From Erythrobacter sp. UBA1916 (lineage in GTDB: Bacteria > Pseudomonadota > Alphaproteobacteria > Sphingomonadales > Sphingomonadaceae), in assembly GCA_002337385.1 (NCBI GenBank), contig DDFY01000021.1:50455-79471 (forward strand): DNA of 29,017 nt. Reading direction: 5' to 3'. Each line of letters starts with the position of its first letter. Position 1 is the first letter of the stretch. This document shows, in pieces, positions 13,989-23,552 of the stretch. The position numbers and the translations under genes were made by a program. The notes beneath the pieces are model-generated. The model searched no databases. It was not told where the DNA came from and worked only from the letters and a program-made list of their open reading frames with translations.

Positions 13989-14004
13989 CCCTTGCGCTGG
14001 CGAT

Positions 14005-14089
14005 GCCTCCGTGGCGGAATTGGTAGACGCGCTCGACTCAAAATCGAGTTTCTTCGGAAGTGCCGGTTCGAGTCCGGCCGGAGGTACCA
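14005..14089 (+). tRNA. tRNA-Leu (anticodon CAA)
   Basis: A complete 85-nt class II tRNA with encoded CCA (14087-14089). The acceptor stem GCCTCCG (14005-14011) pairs with CGGAGGT (14079-14085), including a G-U first pair. The anticodon stem CTCGA (14032-14036) / TCGAG (14044-14048) encloses loop CTCAAAA, with anticodon CAA at 14039-14041, reading UUG. The long variable arm has a TTC/GAA stem over TTCG, and the T-arm is GCCGG-TTCGAGT-CCGGC. It stands alone between protein genes. Confidence 0.98.
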
Positions 14090-14098
14090 GGCATTTGG

Positions 14099-14124
14099 AG
14101 GGGCGCTTTCGAGCGCCCCTTTTT
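14099..14124 (+). terminator. Rho-independent terminator after tRNA-Leu
   Basis: Stem GGGGCGCT (14100-14107) / AGCGCCCC (14112-14119) with a TTCG tetraloop (14108-14111), extended by A14099-T14120 and followed by TTTTT (14120-14124). It is the strongest intrinsic terminator in the window and lies 10 nt after the tRNA. Confidence 0.95.
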
Positions 14125-14194
14125 CGTAGGGGCCGCCGCGTAGCTATGCGGTCTTTTGCTTCACCTCCAGCCACGGCTACGATAGAGGCAGGTG

Positions 14195-15991
14195 ATGCTC
14201 GATATGCCTTCCTACCATGCGCTTGCGGCCATGGTGCTGACCGTCATCGTGTTTTTCCTGTTCGCGCGGGGGAAGATGTCGACCGAAATCGTGTCGCTCG
14301 GCACGATCGCGGTGATCGCGGTCGGGCTCTATTTCTATCCCTTGCCCGAAGACCAGCCGACCGATGGCATCGCGCTCGCGTTCGGTGGCTTCGGCAACTA
14401 TGCGCTGATCACGATCTGCGCGCTCATGATCATGGGCCGCGGACTGGTGGTGACGGGCGCGCTCGATCCGGTCTCACGCGCGCTTGAGCGGGTGTGGAAG
14501 TTCAACACCCAACTCGGGCTGATGGTGTCGCTGGCGATTGCCATGGGCCTGTCGATGATCGTCAACGATACGCCGGTGCTGGTGCTGTTGCTGCCGATCT
14601 TCGTCGCGCTGGCTCAACGCGGGGCCATGCCCGCCTCCAAGACGCTGATCCCGATCAACGCTGCCGTGCTGATCGGCGGCATGGCGACCACCATTGGCAC
14701 CTCGACCAACCTGCTGGTGGTGGGGATCGCGGCCGAACTGGGTATGCCGCACATGAGCGTGTTTCACTACACCCCGATTGTGCTGGCGGCCGCCGTTGTC
14801 GCGTTCCCCTATCTGTGGCTGGTGATGCCACGCCTGCTGCCCGACAACTCGCCGGACAAAACCCATAGCGAACGGCGCTTCTTCTCCAAGCTGCGCGTCA
14901 CCGAGCTGAGCGGTCTGGTCGGCAAGCACTTCGACGAGATTGTCGATACGCTGCCGGAGGATTTCCGCTTCGAGGAGCGGCCCACAGGCCCGTTCAAGGC
15001 CGGGCAGCGAATGATGATTTCGGGCACGCACGAAGGGCTGGAAAGCGCGATGCGGCTGCTGCGCGGCCCGGTTGCGCCGGCCTGGGTGATCGAACGTATC
15101 CGCAGCGAGGGCAAGACGCGCGACGAGGACATCGAAGTTGTCGAGATGATCGTGACCGGCGATAGCCGTCTGGTCGGCCGCACGCTCGCCAGCAGCAACA
15201 TCGCCGATCACTACGGCGTTGCCGTGCTGGGCATCCACCGTCCGGCCAGGCCGCTGGACGAGGCATCGAGCGAAGTCAGCAGCCAGATGCGCCTTACCGA
15301 AGGCGATGTCTTGCTGGTGATGGGGCTGGGCGACGGGCTGGAAGCCTTCGCCACCGGCGACAGCCTGCTCAGGCTCGAAGGCGCACGCGAAATGCCGCGC
15401 CGCTCGAAGGCGCTTGTGGCGGGGGCGATCATGTTCGGCTCGGTTGCCTTTGCCTCGGTGGGGCTGGTGCCGATCGCCATTTCCGCGCTGGCCGGGGCGA
15501 TCCTTATGTTCGTAACGGGCTGCGTGAAATTCGACCGGGTGGGCAGGGCGCTCTCGGGCAAGGTGATCGTGCTGGTCGCTGCCAGCATCGCCATCGGGCG
15601 GATCGTTCTGGAGAGCGGCGCGGCCTTGTGGCTGGGCGAGGCGCTGGCGTTGGGTCTGCAATATCTCCCGCCGGCGGGCGTGATCGCAGCGGTCATGCTG
15701 TTCGTGACCGTGCTCACCAACTTCGCTTCGAACGCCACGGCGGCCACTGTTGGCACTCCGATTGCGTTCAATCTCGCCACGCAGCTGGACATGCCGCAGG
15801 AGCCGCTGATCCTGGCCGTGCTGTTCGGATGCAACCTATGTTACGCGACGCCCATCGCCTATCAGACCAACATGCTGATCATGGCCGAGGGGCGCTATTC
15901 CTTCGCCGACTATCTGCGTACCGGGGTGCCGCTGGTGATGATCATGGTCACCACGCTCAGTATTCTGCTCGCCATCACCTACGGCATGTAG
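14195..15991 (+). CDS. SLC13/DASS-type anion permease with two RCK_C (TrkA-C) domains
   Basis: A 598-residue inner-membrane transporter of the ArsB/NhaD/DASS superfamily. Two membrane halves (about residues 1-210 and 400-598) flank a soluble insert. Each half has the re-entrant signature: INAAVLIGGMATTIGTSTNL in the first and LTNFASNATAATVGTPIAF in the second. The central insert contains two RCK_C/TrkA-C-like modules (about 220-290 and 310-385), usual for the SLC13 permeases that include sulfate and uncharacterised anion carriers. The substrate (sulfate, dicarboxylate or other anion) cannot be told from sequence. ATG 14195 is preferred over GTG 14192 because GAGG (14185-14188) lies 6 nt upstream. 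Monocistronic between a terminator and a convergent gene. Confidence 0.9.
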   Translation: MLDMPSYHALAAMVLTVIVFFLFARGKMSTEIVSLGTIAVIAVGLYFYPLPEDQPTDGIALAFGGFGNYALITICALMIMGRGLVVTGALDPVSRALERVWKFNTQLGLMVSLAIAMGLSMIVNDTPVLVLLLPIFVALAQRGAMPASKTLIPINAAVLIGGMATTIGTSTNLLVVGIAAELGMPHMSVFHYTPIVLAAAVVAFPYLWLVMPRLLPDNSPDKTHSERRFFSKLRVTELSGLVGKHFDEIVDTLPEDFRFEERPTGPFKAGQRMMISGTHEGLESAMRLLRGPVAPAWVIERIRSEGKTRDEDIEVVEMIVTGDSRLVGRTLASSNIADHYGVAVLGIHRPARPLDEASSEVSSQMRLTEGDVLLVMGLGDGLEAFATGDSLLRLEGAREMPRRSKALVAGAIMFGSVAFASVGLVPIAISALAGAILMFVTGCVKFDRVGRALSGKVIVLVAASIAIGRIVLESGAALWLGEALALGLQYLPPAGVIAAVMLFVTVLTNFASNATAATVGTPIAFNLATQLDMPQEPLILAVLFGCNLCYATPIAYQTNMLIMAEGRYSFADYLRTGVPLVMIMVTTLSILLAITYGM

Positions 15992-15993
15992 CG

Positions 15994-16494
15994 TCAGTCG
16001 CGACGAGCCTTGCCCGCACGCGCGGCCGAGGCCCGCTCTAGCGCTGCAAGCTGGGTTGCACGCCGAGCGGGATCGAGCATCCCTGCCTCTCTCAGCCCCT
16101 CGACGAGCGCTTCGTATTCCTCGTCGCTAAGGCTCTCGAGATACTCCTGCGAATAACCAGCGACAGGATGGTGAAAGCTGCCGTGGGGCACCCGCTGCAG
16201 CGCAATCGAGCCACCCGATTGCACTGGGCGCATCATCGGAGCGCCGAAGGTGCCACCGGAGTCTCCGAAGTAGTCGCCCGAACTGTCTTCATAGGCGGAT
16301 CTGCCGCTATCCCGGCGCACCAGCGTGGGCTTGTCGCTGGTGGGAACGGCTTCGGGCGCATCGTCGGTGTTGGTCTCTGCTTCACGATGGCTGCTATCGG
16401 CCAGCATCCCCACGGCGGCAGTGAGCGCAACCGTGGCCATGGCAAAGTGCCTGAACAGCTTGGCCGGAATGGGGGGCTTTCGAATCTGTGCCAT
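15994..16494 (-). CDS. Hypothetical membrane-anchored protein
   Basis: I do not recognise this 166-residue protein. It has a basic N-terminus followed by a single hydrophobic segment (AMATVALTAAVGML, about residues 18-31), a Ser/Asp/Gly-rich low-complexity middle and a charged helical C-terminus (SDEEYEALVEGLREAGML ... RRATQLAALERASAARA). The likely topology is a signal anchor with the remainder periplasmic. Codon use matches its neighbours. It ends 2 nt after the stop of the convergent permease gene and diverges from the EPS gene cluster, so a role linked to the envelope is possible but not supported by any motif. The SD is weak (GGTG 4-7 nt before ATG 16494). Confidence 0.72.
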   Translation of the reverse strand: MAQIRKPPIPAKLFRHFAMATVALTAAVGMLADSSHREAETNTDDAPEAVPTSDKPTLVRRDSGRSAYEDSSGDYFGDSGGTFGAPMMRPVQSGGSIALQRVPHGSFHHPVAGYSQEYLESLSDEEYEALVEGLREAGMLDPARRATQLAALERASAARAGKARRD

Positions 16495-16677
16495 CGCACC
16501 AGCGTGGATATCAGACAGGCTTTACGCTTTTCGCCATAAGTTATGGTTAAAATGGAGCTAATCATCCGCTAGCTGCGCGGAAATCCAGCCTTTTTGGTGT
16601 AAAGTTTACCGACAATTTATCCTTACCAGCTACCGCCCAAGCTCCGGGTGCGTGCCCGGCAACTAGCGGCAGGAACC

Positions 16678-18066
16678 ATGATCCGACTATTCAAACACTA
16701 CATCCCGCACGCCGTGCTGCTGCTCGGCTTGCTCGATTTCGTGTTATTGCTACTCGCTGCCAACCTCGCCTGGACCTTTCGGGCGACGCAGATCGCGATG
16801 GACTTGGGAACCCTGTCCGAGCGCCTCGGTCCGTTGGCCGCCTTTGCCGCGACCACGCTTGCAGCGATGATTGCCGTGGGTGTCTATGGCGCGGACGCCT
16901 TGCGCTCGATGCGGTTTGCCTGCGCGCGCCTTTTGGTTGCGGTAAGCCTTGCGATCCTCGCGCTGGCGGTGATCGACTTCCTCTTGCCGGGGCACACCTT
17001 CTGGCGCTCGACGCTGCTCTATTCGATGGGGGCTTCCATTGCCCTGCTGGTGACCAACCGTCTGCTGGTGGGCGGTTTGCTTGGCACATCCGCCTTTCGC
17101 CGCCGGGTGCTGGTGCTCGGCGCGGGCCAGCGGGCGCAGCGCCTGCTCCAACTGAGCGAGAGGCCCGGCAGCGGGTTCACCATCGTCGGCTATATCGCGA
17201 TGGCAGAGCAGCAGAACGTTGTAATCCCCGAAGCCATCGCTCGCGCGGCCATCCATGATCTGGCCAAGTACGTGAGCAACCTGGGCGTGACCGAAGTGGT
17301 TCTCGCGCTTGAGGAACGGCGCAATGCACTGCCGCTGAAGGACTTGCTGCGGATCAAGACCGCCGGCGTTCACGTCAACGACTTCTCAAGCTTCCTCGAA
17401 CGCGAAACCGGCCGCGTCGATCTCGACACGCTCAACCCGAGCTGGCTGATCTTCTCCGACGGCTTTTCATCAAGCCGGACCTTTTCGAGCATCGCCAAGC
17501 GCCTGTTCGACATCATCGCCAGCCTGACGCTGCTGGTGTTCGCCTTTCCGGTGATCGTGGTCTTCGCCCTCATCGTCAAACTCGATTCGAAGGGGCCAGC
17601 GTTCTTCCGCCAACAACGAGTGGGCTTATACGGCCAGAAGTTCGAGCTGATTAAGCTGCGCTCGATGCGCACCGATGCTGAAAAGGACGGTGCCAAATGG
17701 GCCGACAAGGACGATCCGCGGATCACCCGTGTCGGCAATCTCATCCGCAAGATCCGAGTGGATGAGCTGCCGCAGGTGTGGACGGTTCTGAAGGGCGAAA
17801 TGAGCTTCGTCGGACCTCGGCCCGAAGTGCCCCAGTTCGTCGAGGAGCTGGATGCTGCGCTGCCTTATTATGCCGAGCGGCACATGGTGAAGCCGGGCAT
17901 CACCGGTTGGGCGCAGATCAACTATCCCTATGGCGCGTCGGTGGAAGATGCGCGCGCCAAGCTCGAATACGACCTCTACTACGCGAAGAACTACACGCCG
18001 TTCCTCGACTTGCTGATCCTGTTGCAGACGCTGCGCGTGGTGCTCTGGCCTGAGGGCGCGCGCTGA
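16678..18066 (+). CDS. Exopolysaccharide polyprenyl-phosphate sugar transferase (EpsB/TIGR03013-like, PEP-CTERM associated)
   Basis: A 462-residue initiating glycosylphosphotransferase that would load the first sugar phosphate onto undecaprenyl phosphate at the inner membrane. The N-terminal half has several membrane segments (HAVLLLGLLDFVLLLLAANL, then about residues 50-125) and a degenerate nucleotide-binding region (RRVLVLGAGQRAQRLL). The C-terminal bacterial sugar transferase domain (about 275-462) has KRLFDIIASLTLLVFAFP, GPAFFRQQRVGLYG, LRSMRTDAE, KIRVDELPQVWTVLKGEMSF, VGPRPEVP and KPGITGWAQINYPYG. Its coupling to PrsK and PrsR points to the XrtA-associated EPS system. ATG 16678 has a short-spaced AGGA (16671-16674); GTG 16648 is a weaker alternative. 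A CCGGG/CCCGG hairpin (16644-16659) lies just upstream. Confidence 0.93.
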   Translation: MIRLFKHYIPHAVLLLGLLDFVLLLLAANLAWTFRATQIAMDLGTLSERLGPLAAFAATTLAAMIAVGVYGADALRSMRFACARLLVAVSLAILALAVIDFLLPGHTFWRSTLLYSMGASIALLVTNRLLVGGLLGTSAFRRRVLVLGAGQRAQRLLQLSERPGSGFTIVGYIAMAEQQNVVIPEAIARAAIHDLAKYVSNLGVTEVVLALEERRNALPLKDLLRIKTAGVHVNDFSSFLERETGRVDLDTLNPSWLIFSDGFSSSRTFSSIAKRLFDIIASLTLLVFAFPVIVVFALIVKLDSKGPAFFRQQRVGLYGQKFELIKLRSMRTDAEKDGAKWADKDDPRITRVGNLIRKIRVDELPQVWTVLKGEMSFVGPRPEVPQFVEELDAALPYYAERHMVKPGITGWAQINYPYGASVEDARAKLEYDLYYAKNYTPFLDLLILLQTLRVVLWPEGAR

Positions 18067-20173
18067 TGGAGCCGCTGTGGTTCCTGTTTGTCTACGTCCT
18101 GTTCGTGGCCTCCGCCTCGGGCGCGGCTATTCTTGCCATATGGCTTGTCTCCAGCGGGCGCGCGAAGAGCCCGGCCAAGAATGCCAGCACCGTTGCGCTC
18201 GCCATATCGAGCGCATGGGGATTCTGCGCGATTGGCTTCGGCTATCTCGCCGTGCCGACCCTGCTGATGTTCTCAGCCTCTTACTTTGCCTGGCTGTGGT
18301 TGCTGTACCGCCTGTTCGGCAGCGATGATCGCGACAAGAATCTCGCCCCAATCCGGCCCGTCGTCGCGGCGCTCGCCTTGGTTGAGCTGCTGCATGTTTC
18401 GACACTGCTGGTCATGTTCAACTACCCGGCGAGCAGCGCACCGGCGCAGTTGATCGCGCAATTTGCCGTTATCTTTCGCCTGTTGTTTTGCGTGGGTGCG
18501 CTGGTGCTGGTGCACAATCTCTATGCCGGTGCCGAGCAACAGTCGCGCCAGTCGCTGCGCTGGCCCGCCGCCGCCATGGGCGCGATATGGCTCTATGACC
18601 TGAACTTCTACACCATTTCGTACCTGCTCAACGGGCTACCCGAGTTGCTGGCACAATTGCGCAGCGGGGCCTTGCTGGTGGCGGTGATCTTGCTGGCGAT
18701 CGGCTCGCTTCGCGACGAATCCCAGATGCGGTTCCGGCCTTCGCGCACCTTTGCGTTCCAGTCGTTCTCGCTGCTGGTGATCGGCACCTACCTGGTGGTG
18801 ATGGTGGTGGTGGCGCAGGCCATCTCCTATGCGGGCAGCGTCTACGCCCCTGCCATGCAGGCCGGCTTCCTGCTGGCGGCCAGTGCGGTGGCGCTTGCGG
18901 TGCTGCCATCGCCCAAGCTGCGCCGCTGGCTGCGGGTGATGCTTTCCAAGCACCTGTTCCAGCACCGTTATGACTATCGCACCGAGTGGCTGCGCTTCAC
19001 CGATACCATCGGCCGCGCCGGGCCAGAGGCTCCGCCATTGCCGCAACGTATCGTGCAGGCAGTGGCCGATGTGACCGACAGCCCGGCGGGGCTGTTGCTC
19101 ACTCCGCTTGATGAAGGCGGCCTGGCGCTCGCGGCGCGCTGGCAGTGGAATACGATCGAGGTGCCGGGTGAAGCCGTGCCGGTGGAAGGTGCCCGGTTCT
19201 TTGAAGAAAGCCAGTTCATCCTCGATCTCGACGATCTGCGCGCCGGGCGCGAACAGGAAATCCCGCCGGCCGCCTATCCGGACTGGCTGATCGAGGACGA
19301 GCGCGCCTGGGCCGTGGTCCCGCTGGTTCACTACGAGCGCCTCGTGGGCCTGGTGGTGCTGGCCCGCCCGCCGCTTGCGCGCCAGCTCGACTGGGAGGAC
19401 TTCGACCTGCTGCGCGTGGTGGGTCGGCAGCTCGCCAGCTACCTTGCCGAACACGCCAGTCAGGATGCGCTCGGCGAAGCGCAACGGTTCGACGAGTTCA
19501 ACCGCCGCATTGCCTTCGTGATGCATGACATCAAGAACCTCGCCAGCCAGCTCTCGCTGCTCGCCCGCAATGCGGAGCTACACGCAGACAAACCCGCCTT
19601 TCGCGCGGACATGCTGCTGACGCTCAGGAATTCGACCGACAAGTTACAGGGCCTGCTGGCCCGCCTTGGCCGCTATGGCGCCCAATCGGGAGACACTCGC
19701 GAGCAGGTCGATCTGGCGGAAATGATCCGCACAGTGGCCGCGAACTACAGCACCAAGCACGAAGTGAAGGCGACGGACCTTTCCGCTTGTCTGGTCGAAG
19801 CCAACGGCGAGGCGCTCGAACAGGCTATCGTGCACCTCGTGCAGAACGCGATTGAGGCGAGCGCCCCGACATCGCCGGTCTTGCTCGACCTGCGGTTGGA
19901 GCAAGGCAGCGCCGTTCTCGAGGTGGCTGACGCGGGAGTGGGCATGAGCCCCGAGTTCATCCGCACGCATCTGTTCAAGCCGTTCCATTCATCCAAGCAG
20001 GGCGGCTTCGGCATCGGCGCCTTCGAGGCGCGCGAAATGATCCGCGCCATGGGCGGACGGCTCGATGTCGAATCGCGCGAAGGGCAGGGCACGCGCTTTA
20101 TCGTGCGCCTGCCGATCAGCGGAGCTGCCGATGTGCAGCCCAATTTCAACGATGTGAACGCCGAGGTGGCATA

Positions 20174-20174
<1 letters not shown>
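18066..20174 (+). CDS. prsK: XrtA/PEP-CTERM system histidine kinase PrsK
   Basis: A 702-residue sensor kinase. About nine hydrophobic segments fill residues 1-285, an unusual multi-span sensor typical of PrsK. A GAF-like domain (about 320-460) follows, then a dimerisation/phosphoacceptor region with H487 in AFVMHDIKNLASQLSLLARN. The ATPase domain has an N-box in EQAIVHLVQNAIEAS, G1 VADAGVGMSPEF, the F-box region LFKPFHSSK, and G2 GGFGIGAFEAREMIRAMGG. The start ATG shares its A with the TGA of the sugar transferase gene (TGATG, 1-nt overlap), so translation is coupled. It is expected to phosphorylate PrsR. The signal is unknown; surface or EPS status is plausible. Confidence 0.94.
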
Positions 20175-21536
<1,362 letters not shown>

Positions 21537-21538
<2 letters not shown>

Positions 21539-21567
21539 AGCGGGCCTACTCGGCTTCGGCCCGCTTC
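21537..21567. terminator. Bidirectional hairpin overlapping two convergent stop codons
   Basis: Perfect 10-bp stem GAAGCGGGCC (21537-21546) / GGCCCGCTTC (21558-21567), 11-nt loop. The left arm includes the last two bases of the prsR stop; the minus-strand gene's stop straddles the arm/loop border. T-runs are weak (TTCTTC on plus), so it may act as a 3'-end barrier in both directions. Confidence 0.6.
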
Positions 21568-22586
21568 TTCTGCCGGATCGACCACCACAGCGAGAGGCCG
21601 ATCAGTGTCGCGCCAATCAGGCCGGTGACCGTTTCGGGAATGTGGAACCGGGCCGAGGCGAGCATGATCGCGCCCAGCGCGATGATCGCCCAGAACGCGC
21701 CGTGTTCGAGGAACTCGTACTCCGCCAGCGTGCCCTTCTTGACCAGGTGGATCGTCATCGAACGCACGAAGAAAGCGCCGATCGAGAGGCCGAGCGCGAT
21801 GATCACCATGTTGTTCGACAGAGCAAAGGCCCCGATCACGCCGTCAAAGCTGAAGCTTGCATCGAGCACGTTGAGATAGAGAAATCCGCCGAGGCCTGAG
21901 CGCACCACGGCTCCGGCCGCACGGCGCAGTTCGTCCTTGTATTCAAGCCACTTCGAAATGCCTTCGACCGCGATGAAAGTCACGATCCCAAGCATGCCGG
22001 CGACAAGGAACTTGAGCGCGTCTGCATCGTCGAGCAGCAGCGAGATCAAGAACATCGTCAGCAGCAGCAGGCCGACCTCAATCGCAGGCACGCGCGCAAA
22101 GCTCGATAGCCATTGTTCGAGCATCCGGATCCAGTGAACCTCTTTATCGGCGTCGAAGAAGAACTTCGAGCCGACCAGCGCAAGGAAGGCCCCGCCAAAG
22201 CCCGCGATGGCGATATGGGCCGAACTGACGATCCGCTCGTATTCCTGCGGGTTGTTCAGCGACAGGTTAAGCGCCTGCAGCGGCCCGATCCCCGCGGCGA
22301 TGGCGACAATGGCAAGCGGAAACACCACGCGCATCCCGAACACGGCAAAGGCAATGCCCCAGGTCAGGAACCGGCGCTGCCAGATGTCGTCCATCTCCTT
22401 GAGCACCGAGGCGTTGACCACGGCGTTATCAAAGCTGAGCGACACTTCGAGCACCGACAGCACCACGATGATCCACAGCACCCCGGCAACGCCCGCGATG
22501 GTGCCCGTGCTGTCCCAGCCATACCAAGCGCCCAGAAGCAGGCACACGATGGCGAAAATCAGCGATCCGCGATAGAACTTGAACAA
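21546..22586 (-). CDS. DUF475 / TerC-superfamily integral membrane protein
   Basis: A 346-residue polytopic membrane protein with about nine hydrophobic segments. Two internally repeated acidic motifs lie inside membrane segments, VLEVSLSFDNAVVNASVL (about residue 45-62) and NVLDASFSFDGVIGAFALSN, the EVxLSxDN-type signature of the TerC/DUF475 superfamily, whose members are linked to metal ion (for example Mn) efflux or tellurite resistance. The substrate here is not determined. The start is an unusual TTG at 22586: on the minus strand TAAAGG combines the panB stop and an AAAGG SD 8 nt before TTG, and no ATG or GTG is available nearby. It lies 11 nt after panB in the same direction, so it is an operon partner, perhaps translationally coupled. 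Confidence 0.85.
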   Translation of the reverse strand: MFKFYRGSLIFAIVCLLLGAWYGWDSTGTIAGVAGVLWIIVVLSVLEVSLSFDNAVVNASVLKEMDDIWQRRFLTWGIAFAVFGMRVVFPLAIVAIAAGIGPLQALNLSLNNPQEYERIVSSAHIAIAGFGGAFLALVGSKFFFDADKEVHWIRMLEQWLSSFARVPAIEVGLLLLTMFLISLLLDDADALKFLVAGMLGIVTFIAVEGISKWLEYKDELRRAAGAVVRSGLGGFLYLNVLDASFSFDGVIGAFALSNNMVIIALGLSIGAFFVRSMTIHLVKKGTLAEYEFLEHGAFWAIIALGAIMLASARFHIPETVTGLIGATLIGLSLWWSIRQKKRAEAE

Positions 22587-22597
22587 GCTGCGGGCCT

Positions 22598-23467
22598 TTA
22601 CTTGGGCTGATAGGTCTGGTCGGGACCGGGGAAGCTGCGCTCGCGCACTTCGGCGGCGTAGGTCTCGGCGGTGCGGGTGATAAGGCCCGCCATGTCTTCA
22701 TAGCGTTTCACGAAGCGCGGCACGCGTTCGAACATGCCGAGCATGTCTTCGGTCACCAGCACCTGCCCGTCGCACTTGGCCGAAGCACCGATCCCGATAG
22801 TAAGGCAGCTGACCGCCTCGGTCACGGCGATGGCAATCGGTTCGACCACGCCTTCAACCACGATGGCAAAGGCGCCGGCATCGCACAGCGCCTTGGCGTC
22901 GCTGACGATCTTGTCCGCCTCGGCGTCCGAGCGCCCGCGCGCACCGTAGCCGCCGAGCACGTTGACCGCCTGCGGTGTCAGCCCGACATGGCCCATCACT
23001 GGAATGCCGCGCGCGACGAGGAAGGCGACCGTCTCGGCCATGGCCGCACCGCCTTCGAGCTTCACCGCAGCGGCATTGCTAGCCTTCAGCAACATGGCAG
23101 CGGCTTCGAAAGCGGCCTCGGGCGAGGCCTCGTAAGCGCCGAAGGGCATGTCGACCACGACCACCGAATGGTAGGAGCCGCGCACCACGGCGGCGGCATG
23201 GTTGGCCATCATGTCGAGCGTCACGGGGATAGTCGAGGGTAAGCCATAGATCACCTGGCCCAGCGAATCGCCCACCAGCAAGATATCGCAATGGGGATCG
23301 AGCAGCTGCGCCTGCCGCGCGGTATAGGCGGTAAGCATGACGACTGGTTCGGCGGTAACCCCATCGACCTTGCGCGCACGGATCGCAGGCACCGTCAGCC
23401 GTTTCATCGGCGCGGGCGTGGGATTGGCGCGGCTGGTGGAGGTATCGAGCGTGAAGCTGGTAGACAT
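22598..23467 (-). CDS. panB: 3-methyl-2-oxobutanoate hydroxymethyltransferase
   Basis: A 289-residue TIM-barrel enzyme that transfers a hydroxymethyl group from 5,10-methylene-THF to alpha-ketoisovalerate to give ketopantoate, the first committed step of pantothenate and CoA synthesis. Metal ligands are visible in VGDSLGQVIYGLPSTIPVTL (Asp), VVVDMPFGAYE (Asp) and AVKLEGG (Glu); VMGHVGLTPQAVNVLGGY and FAIVVEGV complete the active site. The first 20 residues (MSTSFTLDTSTSRANPTPAP) precede the core start MKRLTVPAIRARK; I recall similar N-terminal tails in sphingomonads, so ATG 23467 is kept although its SD is weak. A CTAGAA -10-like hexamer (23475-23480, minus) lies close to the start. No panC or panD is present. 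Confidence 0.95.
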   Translation of the reverse strand: MSTSFTLDTSTSRANPTPAPMKRLTVPAIRARKVDGVTAEPVVMLTAYTARQAQLLDPHCDILLVGDSLGQVIYGLPSTIPVTLDMMANHAAAVVRGSYHSVVVVDMPFGAYEASPEAAFEAAAMLLKASNAAAVKLEGGAAMAETVAFLVARGIPVMGHVGLTPQAVNVLGGYGARGRSDAEADKIVSDAKALCDAGAFAIVVEGVVEPIAIAVTEAVSCLTIGIGASAKCDGQVLVTEDMLGMFERVPRFVKRYEDMAGLITRTAETYAAEVRERSFPGPDQTYQPK

Positions 23468-23552
23468 GCCGCGCTTCTAGCAGATGCTTCTCTCGACGCG
23501 AGGGGGTTTTCCATGCATGTTGCACCTCAGATCGCATCTTCAGGGGACGCGC

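Noticed and set aside
12267..14174. 635-codon open frame on the minus strand
   Set aside because: It crosses efp, suhB and the tRNA-Leu gene on the opposite strand and has no recognisable domain.
16599..16609. Palindrome GTAAAGTTTAC in the divergent spacer
   Set aside because: Only 11 bp, not extended on either side and not repeated; could be an operator, but too little evidence to call.
16644..16660. Possible sigma-54 promoter (GG-N10-GC) ahead of the sugar transferase
   Set aside because: The spacing matches, but flanking bases lack the TGGCAC and TTGC contexts, and the site is only about 18 nt before the start; it is better explained as the CCGGG/CCCGG hairpin.
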